A stretch of DNA of 64,000 bases from Ephydatia muelleri (lineage: Eukaryota > Porifera > Demospongiae > Spongillida > Spongillidae): contig JABACO010000007.1 of assembly GCA_013339895.1 (NCBI GenBank), positions 8,214,717 through 8,278,716 on the forward strand, given 5' to 3'. Position 1 is the stretch's first letter; every line of letters begins with the position of its first letter. This document shows, in pieces, positions 30,501 to 45,513 of this stretch. The position numbers and the translations under genes are program-made. Below the pieces are notes generated by a model, which did no database searches, was not told the origin of the DNA, and was given only the letters and a program-made list of their open reading frames with translations.

Positions 30501-33500
30501 TATTGTACAGTTTAAAGAGGGGAGTACGAATCTGCTTTCAAAATAAAAATCGGACTTCAAAGAAAAAAGATATAACGGTTTTTAAAAAGGGGCGTAGGGG
30601 GTGTTACCCCCTGCTAAAATTACATTTTAAGAAAAATTCTCGTGTTTTTTTATCTTTTTTCTTTCGCTTCGAATGTACATGGGAGTTGCATGATTCTATT
30701 TCTCTCACCTAAAAGACTTCGCTGAGATCCAATAAACAATCGCTAGGCATTTGTGAAACAGGCAGCGAACGATTTAACATTTAACCCTCTCGCGGTAGTT
30801 TACTAATTTGGTTTAACTATGGATTGTGATAGGTGTGGCAAGCGCTTAAAAAGCAACCATATTGTTAACGTACAACGGCATTATGAATCCGATTCATGCC
30901 AACGGAAGACCGCAGAGATGAACCTGCAGAAAATGCAGCAATCGCAGCCACCTGCAGAAAAGAGGCAGCGGCTCCTGTGCACGAGCGCTACAAATGCCGT
31001 TGCTTGCAATGAATCGGTTGCCGTTGCTTGCGAGGAATCTGTAGCGGAGCCGAACCATAGGTTGCCTAAGCCGTTCAGTCGGGGGTATTTGCCAGATTTG
31101 CCATCGCCCTTCGTTCAAAACTGGGCATTTGCAGCACACGGATTGCAACAGCAGCAGCTTCCTTTCACCTTTGAACAATCTGGGCTGAGGGCTCTGGACT
31201 GTGAACGCTTTGCACCATATGGATATGCCTCTTGTGATCCTTGCACCCGTCTGAAATATAATATCAAGGTACTTGCTATGGTTAGTCGTGCAAGGGAGAC
31301 CGGCCTATCTGCTACCCACACAAGCAATGCGTACACCTGACGTTTGCACAGTATTATGTATTCATTGTAACGTGGTTTCTTTAGTGCTAATTGTGGTTAC
31401 GCGTGGGTGAGAAAGGGGCGTAGGGTGGTGGGTACGCTTTTAAGAAATCTGACGATGGGTGTTTAAGAAATATTCCTTGCCCCCCCCCCCCCCCCCCCCC
31501 CCCCCCTCGATCTCATTATAAAATAATAATAATGCATGCATTAAAATGCAAGCAAAAGCAATACGGAGGGTGGAAACTACTTGATCAGGATGGCTCTAGC
31601 AATGGAGCTGATCAGGGCCATATTTAACCAGCCATAAATCTTGGCAAAATTGTTTACTTGGGAAGAGGACTGGTGAATGGCCAGGTCGGATGCCAGGGTG
31701 GATGGAGATGGTATCATGGACTGCTTTGCCCCAATTGCCGTATTTCTCCACCACCAAAGGAATGCGAGACCAGCCTAACTCCTCGTCCATTGGAGTGGAG
31801 CTTGTGGGCCTCAGCTGCAAGGGTTGCTGCACCAGGAGTGGTGACAAGACTAACCCAAGATGGCAAGGCAGAGGGATGATGTGATGTGGTGTCTAGTGCA
31901 GCTAGTTTCTAGCACAATGAGGGTCTGGTGTGGTCAAGGTCTCCTGGTGAGGCCATGGCCTTTCTCCACACTAACACCTCAGGTGGACATGATGACAGAG
32001 GTTAAAATTCTCATCCTGCAAGCAATTGTGGCATATGATCTCCTCCATGCCAGCAGGTCACAACATAGTGATCAAAAGAATCATCAAAGGCAGTATCGGG
32101 GCAGAATGAGCATGTGGAATGATCTAAAGTGACCAACAGCCACCACCTAACAGCCATCTGCTACTCATCGGGCAGGCCCAAACCAATAGAAGGGATCACT
32201 GAAAGCCAGGAGGCTGCTTGTGCGGCAGAAGCCAGCAGCAAGCTCTGTTCACAGAAGAATACTCCATCAAAAGATTGGTCATCAATCTTCCCTGACAAGA
32301 CCTACTGGGGTGTGGGTGATGCCAGAACAGACCCTACTGTAATGGTGTTGGAAAGGGAGACCTGGGAGTTGAACAAGCTTAATGTAAGAGCTAAATGTTA
32401 ATGTTTTTGGCACTGCCAAGCCCTAGAATGTCAATGAGGCAATATAGGAAGCAGCAGCATGTTGGGAGAGGGAATGAAGGCCTAGACCACCAGACTTAAG
32501 CCCGAGTTGTGCCAGCTACCACATGTCATTGGAAACTTCGACAGCTGCACACAGAGCAAAGCACTGTCTGATTGATCTCATCATCAAACAACCTCAATGC
32601 ATCTGAAACTACACGAGGTGGAGTGACCATTGCAACATGACCTGCGCTTTCCCCATAATGCCAGACCTACCCTAGGAGACAGCTGAGTCAGTAACCTTGG
32701 TCTAATGGCTGAGAGAAATCACACCACAGTGATTACTGTTATCTGTTTGACTTTTGGTCAAGGACCAGAAGGATCCAAAGTCATTGTTAACCCACATATG
32801 ACAGGGGTGTCAACTGGAAGGGGCACCCCTGCTATTATTGATTGTCTTTAACTTAGGACATGCTTTGTTGTGTGTCATGTTTTGTGTCAGAACATTTACA
32901 AACCTCAAATGTAAGATAAATGGCTGAATAGAGTAGTCGTACTGGCTCTGCAAGGTCTTTGTACCATCCAATCGTGAGGCTAGTAAAATAAAGAAGACAA
33001 ATGCCTTATATTTTTGAAGTTATTCTGATATACAACATACAGAAATTAATGCATAGGCTTCTGCATACCGAAATTCTTCATGCTATGCTCCGATTTCTTG
33101 AAGCGACCAACTAAACTTTTCTGTGGATTAATGTAAACACAAATCTTATGCACTTGGTACAGGTAAAGTATAAACAATTAACCACAAATATTATTCATGG
33201 TAAAAACCAAGCTAGAACAATGTACAACTCTTAGCAATTCTTATTGAAATAATGAACAGTTTAATGCAGCAGTTAAGATTGGTGTCCATGTCTGTCCTTT
33301 TAAAGATTATATATATTACTAAACTAATTACATTCTGTCAAAGCATTATTCAGCAGTTGCTTTATGGTTAGAGGCGGATCGGATCACTCACTGGTCTTCC
33401 TCCATATCTTTCCACGATGCTCTGAATACCAGGCGGGATGGCAAGATAATAGTTCTCTTTGTTGCATATCCCAAATGTTCCACAGATGACTTCGATTGCT

Positions 33501-36500
33501 TCCTTCACAAGGATCGTGATGTCAAGCTGATGCAATAATAGATTACATTACTTATTAAATAATGCACATGGATTTGTTTTGTGTGATTAAGATAGAACAG
33601 TACATATATATCTTCTACAGAGTGATGCATAAATCAGAAGAAATGATAGAGAGCAAGGCTCATGATAAAAATGTATCAAGATGACTAATTGAAATGAATG
33701 GGCAAACACCATAGACAGCTGCTTTACTGATTCCAATAATACATGAAATCTAATTATTCAGCATGTGCAAGCATTATGTTAGCTAACTGTATATTCATGT
33801 ATGCAGATAGGTGTGGCATATTGCATCCCAGTGGAGAACACGCAATAAGGCATCGAATTATTGTGAGAAGAACAGAATACTTGAAGTGGCTGAGAGAATC
33901 ACAGTTACACATTTGCTTACCAAGAGGGGTCTGATATCCTGCTTCATCACAACGACATGGAAAAGCCTGTGACGTTCCACAATCATACGGAAATCCTGAA
34001 GGTTTAAGAAGTTATGCATGCATTATTACTTGTACCTTTTCAATATGTAAATCACACTTTCAATGCAGCATGCATTGTGACTATTATGATAAGTTGCTTT
34101 AAATATATATGTTTTATTATTCACTTGGCTCTGGGAGAACAAAGGTGTAGCTAATACCAATACATTAGTAATATACAATAGCTACTGAAACATACCAGAG
34201 ATAAATATTGTGGAATAAAGATGAACTCTGAAAATGACTTCTGAGAAGTTTTGGACCTTATACTTTCAGTTCTAGACACTTGAGAACCTTGTAAGGTAAA
34301 GTAGTGCAGAAATGGAGAAGGTACAAAAAAGGGTAAAGAAAGGGCAAAATGAAGGAATAAGACAGGAGGATCGAAGGCAGATTAAAAAAGTGAAAAGCCC
34401 ACACCATGAAAGCAATGAATGAATTAATGTGGCATTTAAGACAACTAAACACAAAATACAATATATTACCTTGGCGGGTGTGCTGTTGCTTTTTAGATTG
34501 TTTGGTCTTGGCTGGGGAATAGATAACATTGACAGGACGTTTAGGTAGGGAAGATGATGGACTTCTCTCCTCAGGGGTTGGCCACTGATATATAGTCCCA
34601 TGATCAGATGGCTGTACTGACGATGATTTCAGAGGACTTGCTGACTCCTTAGGGAAGTTATCAGCAATAGAAATTAAGCTGGGCCTGTCTTTATTGGTCT
34701 CTGCACTGGGGTTAGGTAGTTGTAGCATTGTCCCTTATCCCTATAGGCTTTGTCACATGTGCATCCAATGACATGGCTACCTCTGTAGAAGTGCCTGCTA
34801 CTTTCGCAGGTGAATTTGAGGTTAAAATGTTGTGCAAATGAAACCAGCTTGTACTGTTCTGAACAATGTCAAACCCACTCGCAGCCATGTCCAAAGACAT
34901 TGATCCACGTGAGATTGCCTCTACAGAGTTAGACCCATTAGATGCCGCATCCATGAGGATGGAAGCAATGGTTTCAACAGACTAGGAAGAGAAATAATAT
35001 TAAAAACCAATATGGAAACATCATATCTCTGGTTTTAGGAAGTTTAACAAATCGTCAAAGATACCTGTCGTTGAGATGTGCTACAGTCTTCAGTCAACTG
35101 GTTTGGATTGCTCGAGATGGAAGTATGACTTCTTATGGACGTAGCTGCAATGTCATTGCTGCTAGTGTTTGGAAGGAGCGAGTGCTCTTGTTTAATGGGA
35201 CTACCAGCAAGGATGTTGTCAGGGGTAGAAATGTTTTTGGTATCAGAAGGTAATTTTGTGACCTCATCAGCAGGATTTTCCACAAGCACTGGAAGTTCTT
35301 GATTTAAATGTGGCTCTGCTAATGTGGCAATGTATACTGATGACCTTTGCTTCAATGCTGTGTGAAAAAAGATTGGTCAATTAGATTTGTTTCAATGCAC
35401 TGTTCTACCAGACATATGTTACAAATGAATTGCTGACCTTTTTTTCTAGAAATGCGCTCACTCTCTGAAATATAATTTGACAGTTCTGCAGCATATTCTG
35501 TAAATAGCTCCTGCCAATAACCCAACGTGTTCTATATAGAAGAACAATTAATGTCTATCATTCCTTCAATACTGCATGCATTCTTTGCAATGCATAGCAC
35601 TTGGACATTGGATATCACAGCAATACTGAACATCAGAAAATAGTACATGATCAAAACTTTCGGAAACTGTTTGAACTAAATTTTCCCACTAGGATCATTA
35701 CAGAATGCTGTAACAATTGTATCACACATGATAGGTGCCAAAATATTGTGTACACATTATTTGTTACTAATAGCGTAACTTACAATACGAATTGTCTGCT
35801 CCGTCTGCTGGCAGCTCTCACGAATATCTTTCAATCGCCAGCTTTTCTCAGCGATAACCTGAGAGTATTTAGAAAAATGAAATACATGCACGCTATCGGA
35901 GTGGTATAATACTATTCCCCGCCTGAACTTTATGCATTGTTCGTCGTCGATAAACATAGAGATTGATCATTCAACTGCTTTATATTAACCTGGCCGAGTT
36001 CCGGAACATGCATGCACCCATTCTGATGCCGTGGCATTCACGAGCCCATGCAGTTTATTAAACACACCTTTAGTTGGCCCGCTTCCTTCACCTCGCACAC
36101 AGAGACGTTGTCGTTGCTCACAGCCAATACTAGTTCCTCGCTTGAGCTCTGCATGGTACGTACATTGTAGCAAGTGGCGGAATGCAACTTAAACACACAA
36201 GACTGAGACTTTAAAAAGAAGTGTATAAATATATGAAACTAGATATGAGCCAAACAAGGCTTTATTGGACCAACTTATTCAGCGTTGCTATGCCTGGCAC
36301 GAGAAGATATACGCAACACAACACCATTAGTGTCATCAGCCCACTAATTAGATCAATTACACGACTCGTCGGGCCTTAAACGCATACCGCATTGAACATA
36401 CCTGCATCCTCACAGGAAAATAGGCCACCAAGGTGACGGAAGGAAATGTTATCAATTGCAGCACAGTGCTCTTGGCAGTGCCTTTAGGTATCGCCTTCAC

Positions 36501-39500
36501 GCTCTGCTGCAACCTGCACGCCTGCATGTAAGTGGGAAGAAATGGAAGTAATGGAAGTAAGCTATGTAGCTGTTTACATTTCATCCGTACTTGAGCTCTT
36601 GTCCTGCATACCAAAGACAACTAAGTCTGTCTAAATGCTCACAGCCCCATTGTCTGAGGGATGTCTACAATCAACAGGACCCAGGGTGCTCGTTGATGCC
36701 TATCGGATTTCCATGGCCAGTAAATAATTACGTATTTTGTTCTTCATTATCTACTGCGGTACATGTATCCAGTTTCTTATTTAACCGAACTCTCGAACAG
36801 CTATCCATGATCAAAACGCCAAGTTCGATGGCTTCATGGCTTCCCGTATGCCTGCAAGCATTTTAATTTTTTTGACGCGGGGGGGAAGGGGTGAAAATGA
36901 AAATCAATTGTAGTTGTCTAATTGTCTGTTATGAAAAATTTTCTGGTCTAATATTATATTGCGAGGGCGCTCATGTATTTTTTAACATCTTACACCATCT
37001 GTAGCTATATATACAAATGAATATATACATACAAAAGAGCTCAGCTCAGAATAAGAAAAGTTGCACAGGATATAAACAGTGTTAAAAAAAAAAGCTCTTG
37101 CATTGTACTGAGGATAATAATTTCCTAAATGAGCAACATATTTATTTAGGTGTTGTCATTGCTAGTAAACATTAGTTGAGAGTTGTAATTGTTTCCTGCT
37201 TAACATTGGAGCTGTACACTGCTTAGAACAATGCAAGGTACGATCCTACCTCCATGATTTGTTCAATATTCTGATCAGCTCCATGTGACCACTTTGATAG
37301 CTTTTCCACAGCACTCAGTGGTGCACTATAAAGTGATAGCAATCTAATGAACAGACCATAATGCTATTTGCATGCAATATATAGACACAAGTTTCTGGCA
37401 CATAAGTTTACATTTTAAAACTGCTTGCAAAACATAACTGCATGCTGTGTACATATAACATTTCCTAATTCCATACTTTGTAATTCACATATTGTCTTTA
37501 TTTGCATATTAAAGGTTGGTTAGTACATAGCTAAGCATACCTGGAATCTTCAATGCCATCTTCAATGTGGTTGAAAAGAATGCCAAGCTGCAAGTAAAGG
37601 GTAACATTTAAATTCACAAGTTATTTACATACAGTGTTAAGTATTCTGTAACTGAAACAAGGATGTTATATATGACACCCTGCTTACAGGCACATGTTTA
37701 TACAGATTACCTTATTAATATCTGTAATCTAAACCATTTGTGTCTTGAAGTAGCCTAGCTACAGTAGTGCAATGTGTACATATGTAGTATTTAATGTGTA
37801 GTTGACTACTCATGTGCAGTCCATACTGCTGTGGCTCAAAGCCAGTGCTGACCGTTTGAACTCAATAAAGCTTCTACACAAAGCTAGGGTTCTGAAAATA
37901 TGGAGACTAAAGTGGACTTACAATAAACCCATGAACTGGAAATGCACATAAAGTGTTTATGCTCTTTCCGACATATTTCATTGCCTCCAGTACTTTCAGC
38001 ACTGGAGTAACCTAAATCGATGATGCCATGAAACACAAGTCTAAATGTCACTCCACTGTCACTGATGGTGTTTTCATGTGACCATCAACTACACTCAATA
38101 TTACTAGACAAGGGTGTGGTTGTGCATTTGTGAGAAACTGTCTATGGAACATAAGGAATGAATCTACAAATCATTGTTATTTAACAGATAACATTGCATT
38201 CCATTATAAAAGCTCCTTACCTGGGCAAAAATAGAATTCAGTTCTGTACTATAAATATGGCAGGCTCCTGATGTGTGATGATGATAGGCCTGCAGACAAG
38301 TAAACAAGACAATATAAATTTTGTAGTATTCTGCTTATAGTAATCACACTAGGATCAGAGTATTTTTTGTAATCAAAATAATTAGCTCTTTACACATTAT
38401 ATGATGATCTCTTCAATTTTCAGTGTACAGTAAATAAGAATAAATAAAATTACAACTATTGCATCAAAATGTTTCATAAAATTAAAGCCATTCCATCTGA
38501 CCATCCGCCTTAACAAAGGCTCCGCTTATACATAAGTCATGTTGTTGAATCATAATATATGTAACAAGAGTCCTCTATCCTATAGTTGAACAGGTCCCTA
38601 TAGTTTCACATGTTTGCTAGCAAGTCTCACTTGTTGATAGAGCAGTTCCTTTAACACTGAATTTCTCTCCAAAGCTTCGTTTATGTCTTCATTGAGTATG
38701 AAGAATTTCTTCCTGCAGCAAATGATACATAATTAAAATCCATGGTGAGCAGGAAACAATAAATATTGTGTCTAGGTCCAACAGTAGCCCTGCTAAGGCT
38801 CACAGATGCTTTACCTTAAAAGGAGTGTGTCTCCATCAGCAACTCCTTGACTGCTAAGTGAGGAAACAGGATCCAGCCAGCGGAGGCAAGGTGTGTGATC
38901 TTTGACCTGTAAATGATGTGAGTAAAAACTAAGCATGGATGTAAAACAGGTACTCCTAAAGTTAAGCATGTCCCACTATCATATGCTTCTATGCTGTATA
39001 CTATATTACATTATTTGTATACTTTGTGTATCAGTACAAATTCTTTGAGAAGCAGATTGCTGTTAACTTGATCATATTCTTGCAATATATGGTGATAGGA
39101 ACATTGAACCCATATACAAAAATGTGTGTACTACAGTGCAATGTTATATACCTTAATGATGGGATGGGCTAGAGACATTTCTGTGTCTTCCTCAATGCCT
39201 GTTTGGTTCAAAGTGCAAATTAGCAGAAATGTAATGCACTATTCTCTTTTATTGGTCGTGAGTGCTACACAATTCATCTTCAAATATTGCAGGCAAACGT
39301 ATCGGATTACACAGCCACTCCTCCCTCCATACACACATACATGCACATATACATGCATCCTGCATTGTGTACATGCACTAAACCTGCTGATGGTGCTGCA
39401 TGCACAAAGCCAGACAAAAACACACACACACACACACAAATATATGTGCACAAACACTCATCATGACCACGCATGCTGTATAGACTCCATCCATATTCTT

Positions 39501-42500
39501 AACACCTATACAACAAATGAATTGTACCTAGCTCTTTGCACACTGCTGGGATAATGTCCATCACTGGTGCTCCAGAGTACACCTGAGAGAGAAATTAGAA
39601 CTCATTAACTCTTCTGTATGAAGCCTGCCTAGTCTATATATCATGCAGGTGGTCATAAATGGAGACAATGTTCCTTAGTTGTGAATATTTAGTGTCCATA
39701 CATCGGTGAGTATTCAATATGAGTTTATGTGCTTTCAGTGTGGATTAGGTTCTGTGTTGCCAGGACATAGCTGTAGCTTCAAACATTAAATAAATGAAAC
39801 CTCTACTCTAGTAATGGTTCAGCATACCAAAATGAAAGTGTGCATGTTATCCAAACAGCCTACACAAAGGTATGGCACTTCTAGGCCACTCTCCACACAC
39901 TTAGCAAAACCTTACCTTGATACTCTTCTCTTGCCCCTCCCACAGATTTATGGTCAGCATGATGGGCAGTGCCTTGTGGCATATTTCAATCATGTCCTGT
40001 TGGTGGTGAGTACACACATGTGTATATGTGCAGAGTGCATGCACATGTTACATGAAGTGTGAGTATGTGCATAATTAAGAACTTGACACAATTGTGGGGC
40101 TCCTCCATGGCAAACAACATAAAGGCACAAAAGTGCATTAAAATGAATTGCTACACTCACCAACCCAATATGCATAGCAATGCAACTATAAGGATCAATT
40201 GCTATGGCACTTGCATACACCAGCAACAATTGATAACTCCACCATCAACCACCATCACACCACCACCACCACCACCACTATCACCAACACCTCACTCTCC
40301 TGCTATTTTGAAGTTAAATAAGGAAATTTATTTCATCACACTTGACACATAGAATGTATTGAGCTAACAGGTATCTGTGGGTACATGCGTATCTCAGTCA
40401 TGAGGTGTCTTATCGGACGATGATTGGTGTGACACAGGATGGATGTGATGGATTGATGTCTGAAAGCAATAGATGTCCAAAGCTACTAGGTTTTAGGAGT
40501 GATAAAACGTGTAAGCAGATTCCAGCGTAAATTACGTTGGTACAACATGAATTATACACTGTAGGGGGACAACTGCCCACAGGAATGTAAAGAATTCACT
40601 AAACCAGCATCCCAGACTTGTAGTTCACAATCAACACCTATGGCTTATATGGCATGTGGTTGCGAGTTATCAAAACAGCGTTTCCAAGTTTGCTGTAGTC
40701 AGACAGAGGCACAACATATGACGTGCAATTCTCCACATTTAGAGATGTCAATCTCCTGAAGAAAATGCATATAACGTTTCCAGGAGCACAAAAGAGTTTC
40801 GTTCTCCAACAATGGTGTGGTCATGCAAAATTACGCAATTACTATGCTACTGAGCAATCCTATCCATATGGACCGTTTAATGACCCCCAAAATGGTATAA
40901 TTGCAGTGCTCACTAGATGAGAAAATGTGGAGGAGACCATTTCGTACAAAGCAGCGGATGCACTACGAAAGCGCAGTATGTGTACACACACACGTACACA
41001 CACTCCTACCGACACACATCGCGTACACGTACCTGCACACACCACACACACGCGCGCACTTCTTTGCACACAAAAATGTACACGCCCCTCGACATGTACA
41101 CATGCGCATTTACAAGCAAACTTTGTCATTAAGACAAACGAGTTTGATGCATTTGGCAATTCATCCGGGCTGGCAACATGGCTAGTCTAAAATCTACCAC
41201 TCCCGTTGGCTGGCACTGGGACTAAACCAAGCATCAAAGCACCACAGCAAGTATGCTTCCAACACCTTAGTGGAGCAACAGCATGCATGGTTGGAAATCT
41301 AAATGTAATTAGTTATACTTTCCAGATACACTCACATCCTTTCGAATGCTGTAAAGAGAAATCTCCCTCTTTGGATGTAGTATCAGTTCACCACTTTCTT
41401 TAATCAGGCACACATCATAGTCTGTGATCATATGCATGGTGGACATCCAGCGTTTGTGCATTCATGTTGAATAAACAAAGGTTAGGAGGTCATGCGTTCA
41501 TATTGCTAGCACATACTGTATGCCCCATAACAACCTTAATTCGACCGGATTCAAAACCGGTCAATCCGCTTCAAAGCCGGCCGTCTGTTCATTTCCAAAA
41601 CCGGCTACCCGCTTTAGCCTTTTAATTTCTCATGCAGCGAAGTAATGTTTCATATCATCGCTATATACTGAGATGCGCGTTAGATTGTTACATGCATATA
41701 CAACAGTTCCATTCAGTTGTGTCGTCTGAATAGCTTCGAGATTTCCCAAAGCCCTGTAACAACTATTTCAGGCTACCGATTACATACCATGAATCAGACT
41801 ATACTTAAAACGCTTCGTCAGTGCCCACAGTAGGGCGAGCGTACTTGTCGTCCTGTTTTCGTGCATTGTGTACGTATTGATCCTCAATCTGTTCAGAAGT
41901 AAGCAGCTGGTTTTGTGATTCTTGCAAATTAGAATATAAATGTGTATCAGTTATCGCCATGAACACCGCAGGTATTAATTGGACATATCATGCCGCCCGT
42001 GGTGGGCGTGCCTGCAGGATTCCCTTATATGCACGCAATTAAGTTAAGGCTGGCAAGATGATGTATGCAGTGAAAGGTGTCGAGTGATGCACTTTGAGGC
42101 GGGCCAAGGTTACGAGTCGGGTTACTAGCTTTAATTCTGGTCGACCTGCTTTGACGGGGGCAAACGGAGATTTAATAATCGTGCCGTACCATACTTTCAC
42201 TGCGCAAGTGGAATATATATTACGATAGAGTCGACATATAAATACATCAACAGCTAATCAGGTGTGTTTAGTCTGCGCATCCCCACGCCACCATTAACGA
42301 TAAAAGACTGCCCTTTACAGTACAATCGTGCACCTACTCATTAATCATGTCAACGATACACACCCTCACAATTATAATGGTATGGGAACAGTTTATGTAA
42401 GCTGACATGCATGACGTCCAATGATTGCCCACCCGTAGAGTACTATCAGAACGTGCATGGATGAGTGCAACAGGATAGCCGGACACAAAACATCAAGGGC

Positions 42501-43647
42501 TGATGGCAGATCCCTAGGTTCCACGAGTCACGACATGCACACCTGTTTAAGTCTATCATTATCATCTACCTAGTATCTATGTGTAGCGTGTTTTATTTAT
42601 ATAGCGTCAAGTTGAAATGCGCTTCCACGTTAAACCGCCGCTCTAGCGCGCGGGGCAAAAATATAAAGCGTGCCTTCATCTTATGTACTTTGCGTGTGCG
42701 TATGCGTGTTTTTGTGTATTCATATGTGAGTGCATGGGTGTGTCGTGTGCGTGGGATGCTATATGTGTTTGCGTGCATGTGTGCGTGTGTATGCATGTGT
42801 GTGTGTGTATGCGCGTGTGTATTTAGTTGTATTTTTGTTGTACTTCGAATGTCGTGCACTGAGTGGTTGTGCAGCGATTCCTCATCACATGCATGCAGTC
42901 ATTATATATTATCGTTCATCAGTCACATTCCAAGGCAAGCTCTTTTGGACGTACATACAGGCTCAACCTTTTTAGCACCATTCTGCCTCAATACGTTGGC
43001 GCGTCTTTTTGTCTCGAAAGCAGCAACTCGCACCTTGTGAAATCAATACTGTACGCCCACGGATACTTGGTTAAACAGCATATGGAGAAGCATGCCGATC
43101 TACTACCGTGAGATCAAGTAACACCGTTCTGCGATTCCCCCTCCTCCACTTCCGCCAGCGCTACACATACCCACACGTACAGTAGGGTGTGCGCATGCAT
43201 GTGCACAAGGGAGGAGAGACTTGTCACGCCTATCCCCCACGCACACTGTAATTTGATATGATACCTTTCTCAAGTTCGACTCTGTCTCGTCCGTGGACCG
43301 TCCTGAACAGAAAAGCTCCCAACTCAAAGAAGTATGATACAAGAGTTTGATGAGTGACCTGCACGCATGTAACAAATAAAACAATTCAACGAATGAGTCA
43401 CACACGGACGGAGTACGAAGCATTTAAGCTATACAAGTCAAAGGAGCGATACGGAGTGATCACTTCACTCTTTTCCCAAGCGACCCCCTTCAGCCCTCGC
43501 TGCGGTCAGCACTAGTGCTTCAAAGAATAGGGTTACCTTAACGTTTTGGACGCAGTCTATCTGCGACTGCCTCCCTGAAGCCGAGACGCGCATGCCCAAC
43601 TTGACGGTAAATGCGTGCCTCTTCTCATCCTCTCCTATCGATGCCAT
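27577..43647 (-). CDS. Tandem-FERM protein, talin-head-like (about 1,110 aa, over 30 exons)
   Basis: Exons read by eye, all GT-AG with matching phases: 43537-43647 (start), 43265-43358, 41336-41421, 39916-39996, 39528-39582, 39152-39198, 38815-38906, 38631-38712, 38221-38289, 37922-38011, 37541-37587, 37250-37325, 36402-36521, 36068-36148, 35784-35858, 35438-35531, 35065-35357. These give exactly 531 codons. The linker follows (about 34781-34981, 34470-34725, 34196-34240; joins not settled). Then 33921-33995, 33392-33526, 33069-33120, 32904-32979, 30175-30292, 29924-29980, 29204-29274, 29088-29151, 28657-28854, 28320-28385, 28120-28264, 27712-27914 give exactly 420 codons. The first module has an F1-like LRWLDPVSSLSSQGVADGDT followed by LLLRKKFF, and an F3/PTB-like SVTLVAYFPVRMQ, AVSNDNVSVCEV, KSWRLKDI. 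The second has an F1 (SRLDGTKTLQSQ), an F2 (VTRDRAVQLAAHL, PKVFLPEKHRNASG) and a strong talin-type F3 (LFGVSHCGLFTVDKD, LTQIHDWACSDNSFHLDF, EPFYAYTYQTKEVIDTLKMY). FERM F3 domains bind integrin or cadherin tails and lipids, so a membrane-cytoskeleton adaptor is inferred. No rod or PH domain is seen. The 3' end is uncertain. Confidence 0.7.
30432..31517 (+). mobile_element. TIR transposon with G/C-tract termini and an 8-bp target duplication
   Basis: The element is 30440-31509 between direct repeats ATCTCATT (30432-30439 and 31510-31517). The left end is CGA followed by about 26 G and GCAAGAAA; the right end is the inverse, TTGC followed by about 26 C and TCG. It lies in the large 3' intron of the tandem-FERM gene, between its exons at 32904 and 30175. 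The 8-bp duplication fits hAT or a related superfamily, but the termini are not the usual CAGGG. Confidence 0.65.
30819..31340 (+). CDS. Zinc-finger ORF of the G/C-tract transposon (173 aa)
   Basis: A single open frame with an N-terminal C-x2-C...H-x(4-6)-C finger (CDRCGKRLKSNHIVNVQRHY, then SDSCQRK) like the DNA-binding fingers at the front of transposase-type proteins. A Gln-rich stretch follows, then CDPCTRLKYNIKVLAM near the end. No DDE domain is present, so this is a truncated or accessory ORF. An exon donor (AAG|GTACTT) at 31268 may splice to parts now lost. Confidence 0.45.
   Translation: MDCDRCGKRLKSNHIVNVQRHYESDSCQRKTAEMNLQKMQQSQPPAEKRQRLLCTSATNAVACNESVAVACEESVAEPNHRLPKPFSRGYLPDLPSPFVQNWAFAAHGLQQQQLPFTFEQSGLRALDCERFAPYGYASCDPCTRLKYNIKVLAMVSRARETGLSATHTSNAYT
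31570..32640 (-). mobile_element. LINE remnant (C-terminal endonuclease part) in FERM-gene intron
   Basis: The minus strand shows ELGWSRIPLVVEKYGNWGKA and related pieces of the same LINE C-terminus as at 23770-24300. Further upstream, at about 31900-32150, are pieces of the RPAD.../GHH region. It is heavily decayed and shares the large intron with the G/C-tract transposon. Confidence 0.45.
39412..39440 (+). repeat. (CA)n microsatellite in FERM-gene intron
   Basis: A short CACACA run of about 20 bp. A looser CA/CG-rich stretch lies at 40980-41130. Confidence 0.7.
42700..42830 (+). repeat. (TG/TGCG)n imperfect microsatellite
   Basis: Degenerate GTGTGTGCG-type repeat inside the second intron of the tandem-FERM gene. 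Open frames through it are repeat translation only. Confidence 0.6.
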
Positions 43648-45272
<1,625 letters not shown>

Positions 45273-45513
45273 GGGATTGTTTCCGCGAAAAGGGACATAG
45301 TGCGTACATTATAAATTTCCAGTACATGCAATAGAAATGTAGTGCTTGCGTTGAAATGTATTGCTAATTAAAAATTCAGTGCTTTAGAACAGATACTCCG
45401 ATTTTCAGTGCGTAAGAAGCAATGTGTAGAGGACATTTCAGACTTCTAGAATATCAAAATGCTTGAAATCCTGAAAAAACATGCGCTAGGTGCCTTTTAG
45501 CAGAAACGATCCC
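45273..45513 (+). mobile_element. MITE family A, copy 2
   Basis: 241 bp. Its ends GGGATTGTTTCCGCGAAAAG and CTTTTAGCAGAAACGATCCC are flanked by AATT on both sides. Internal sequence such as AATTAAAAATTCAGTGC is shared with copies 1 and 3. Confidence 0.8.
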
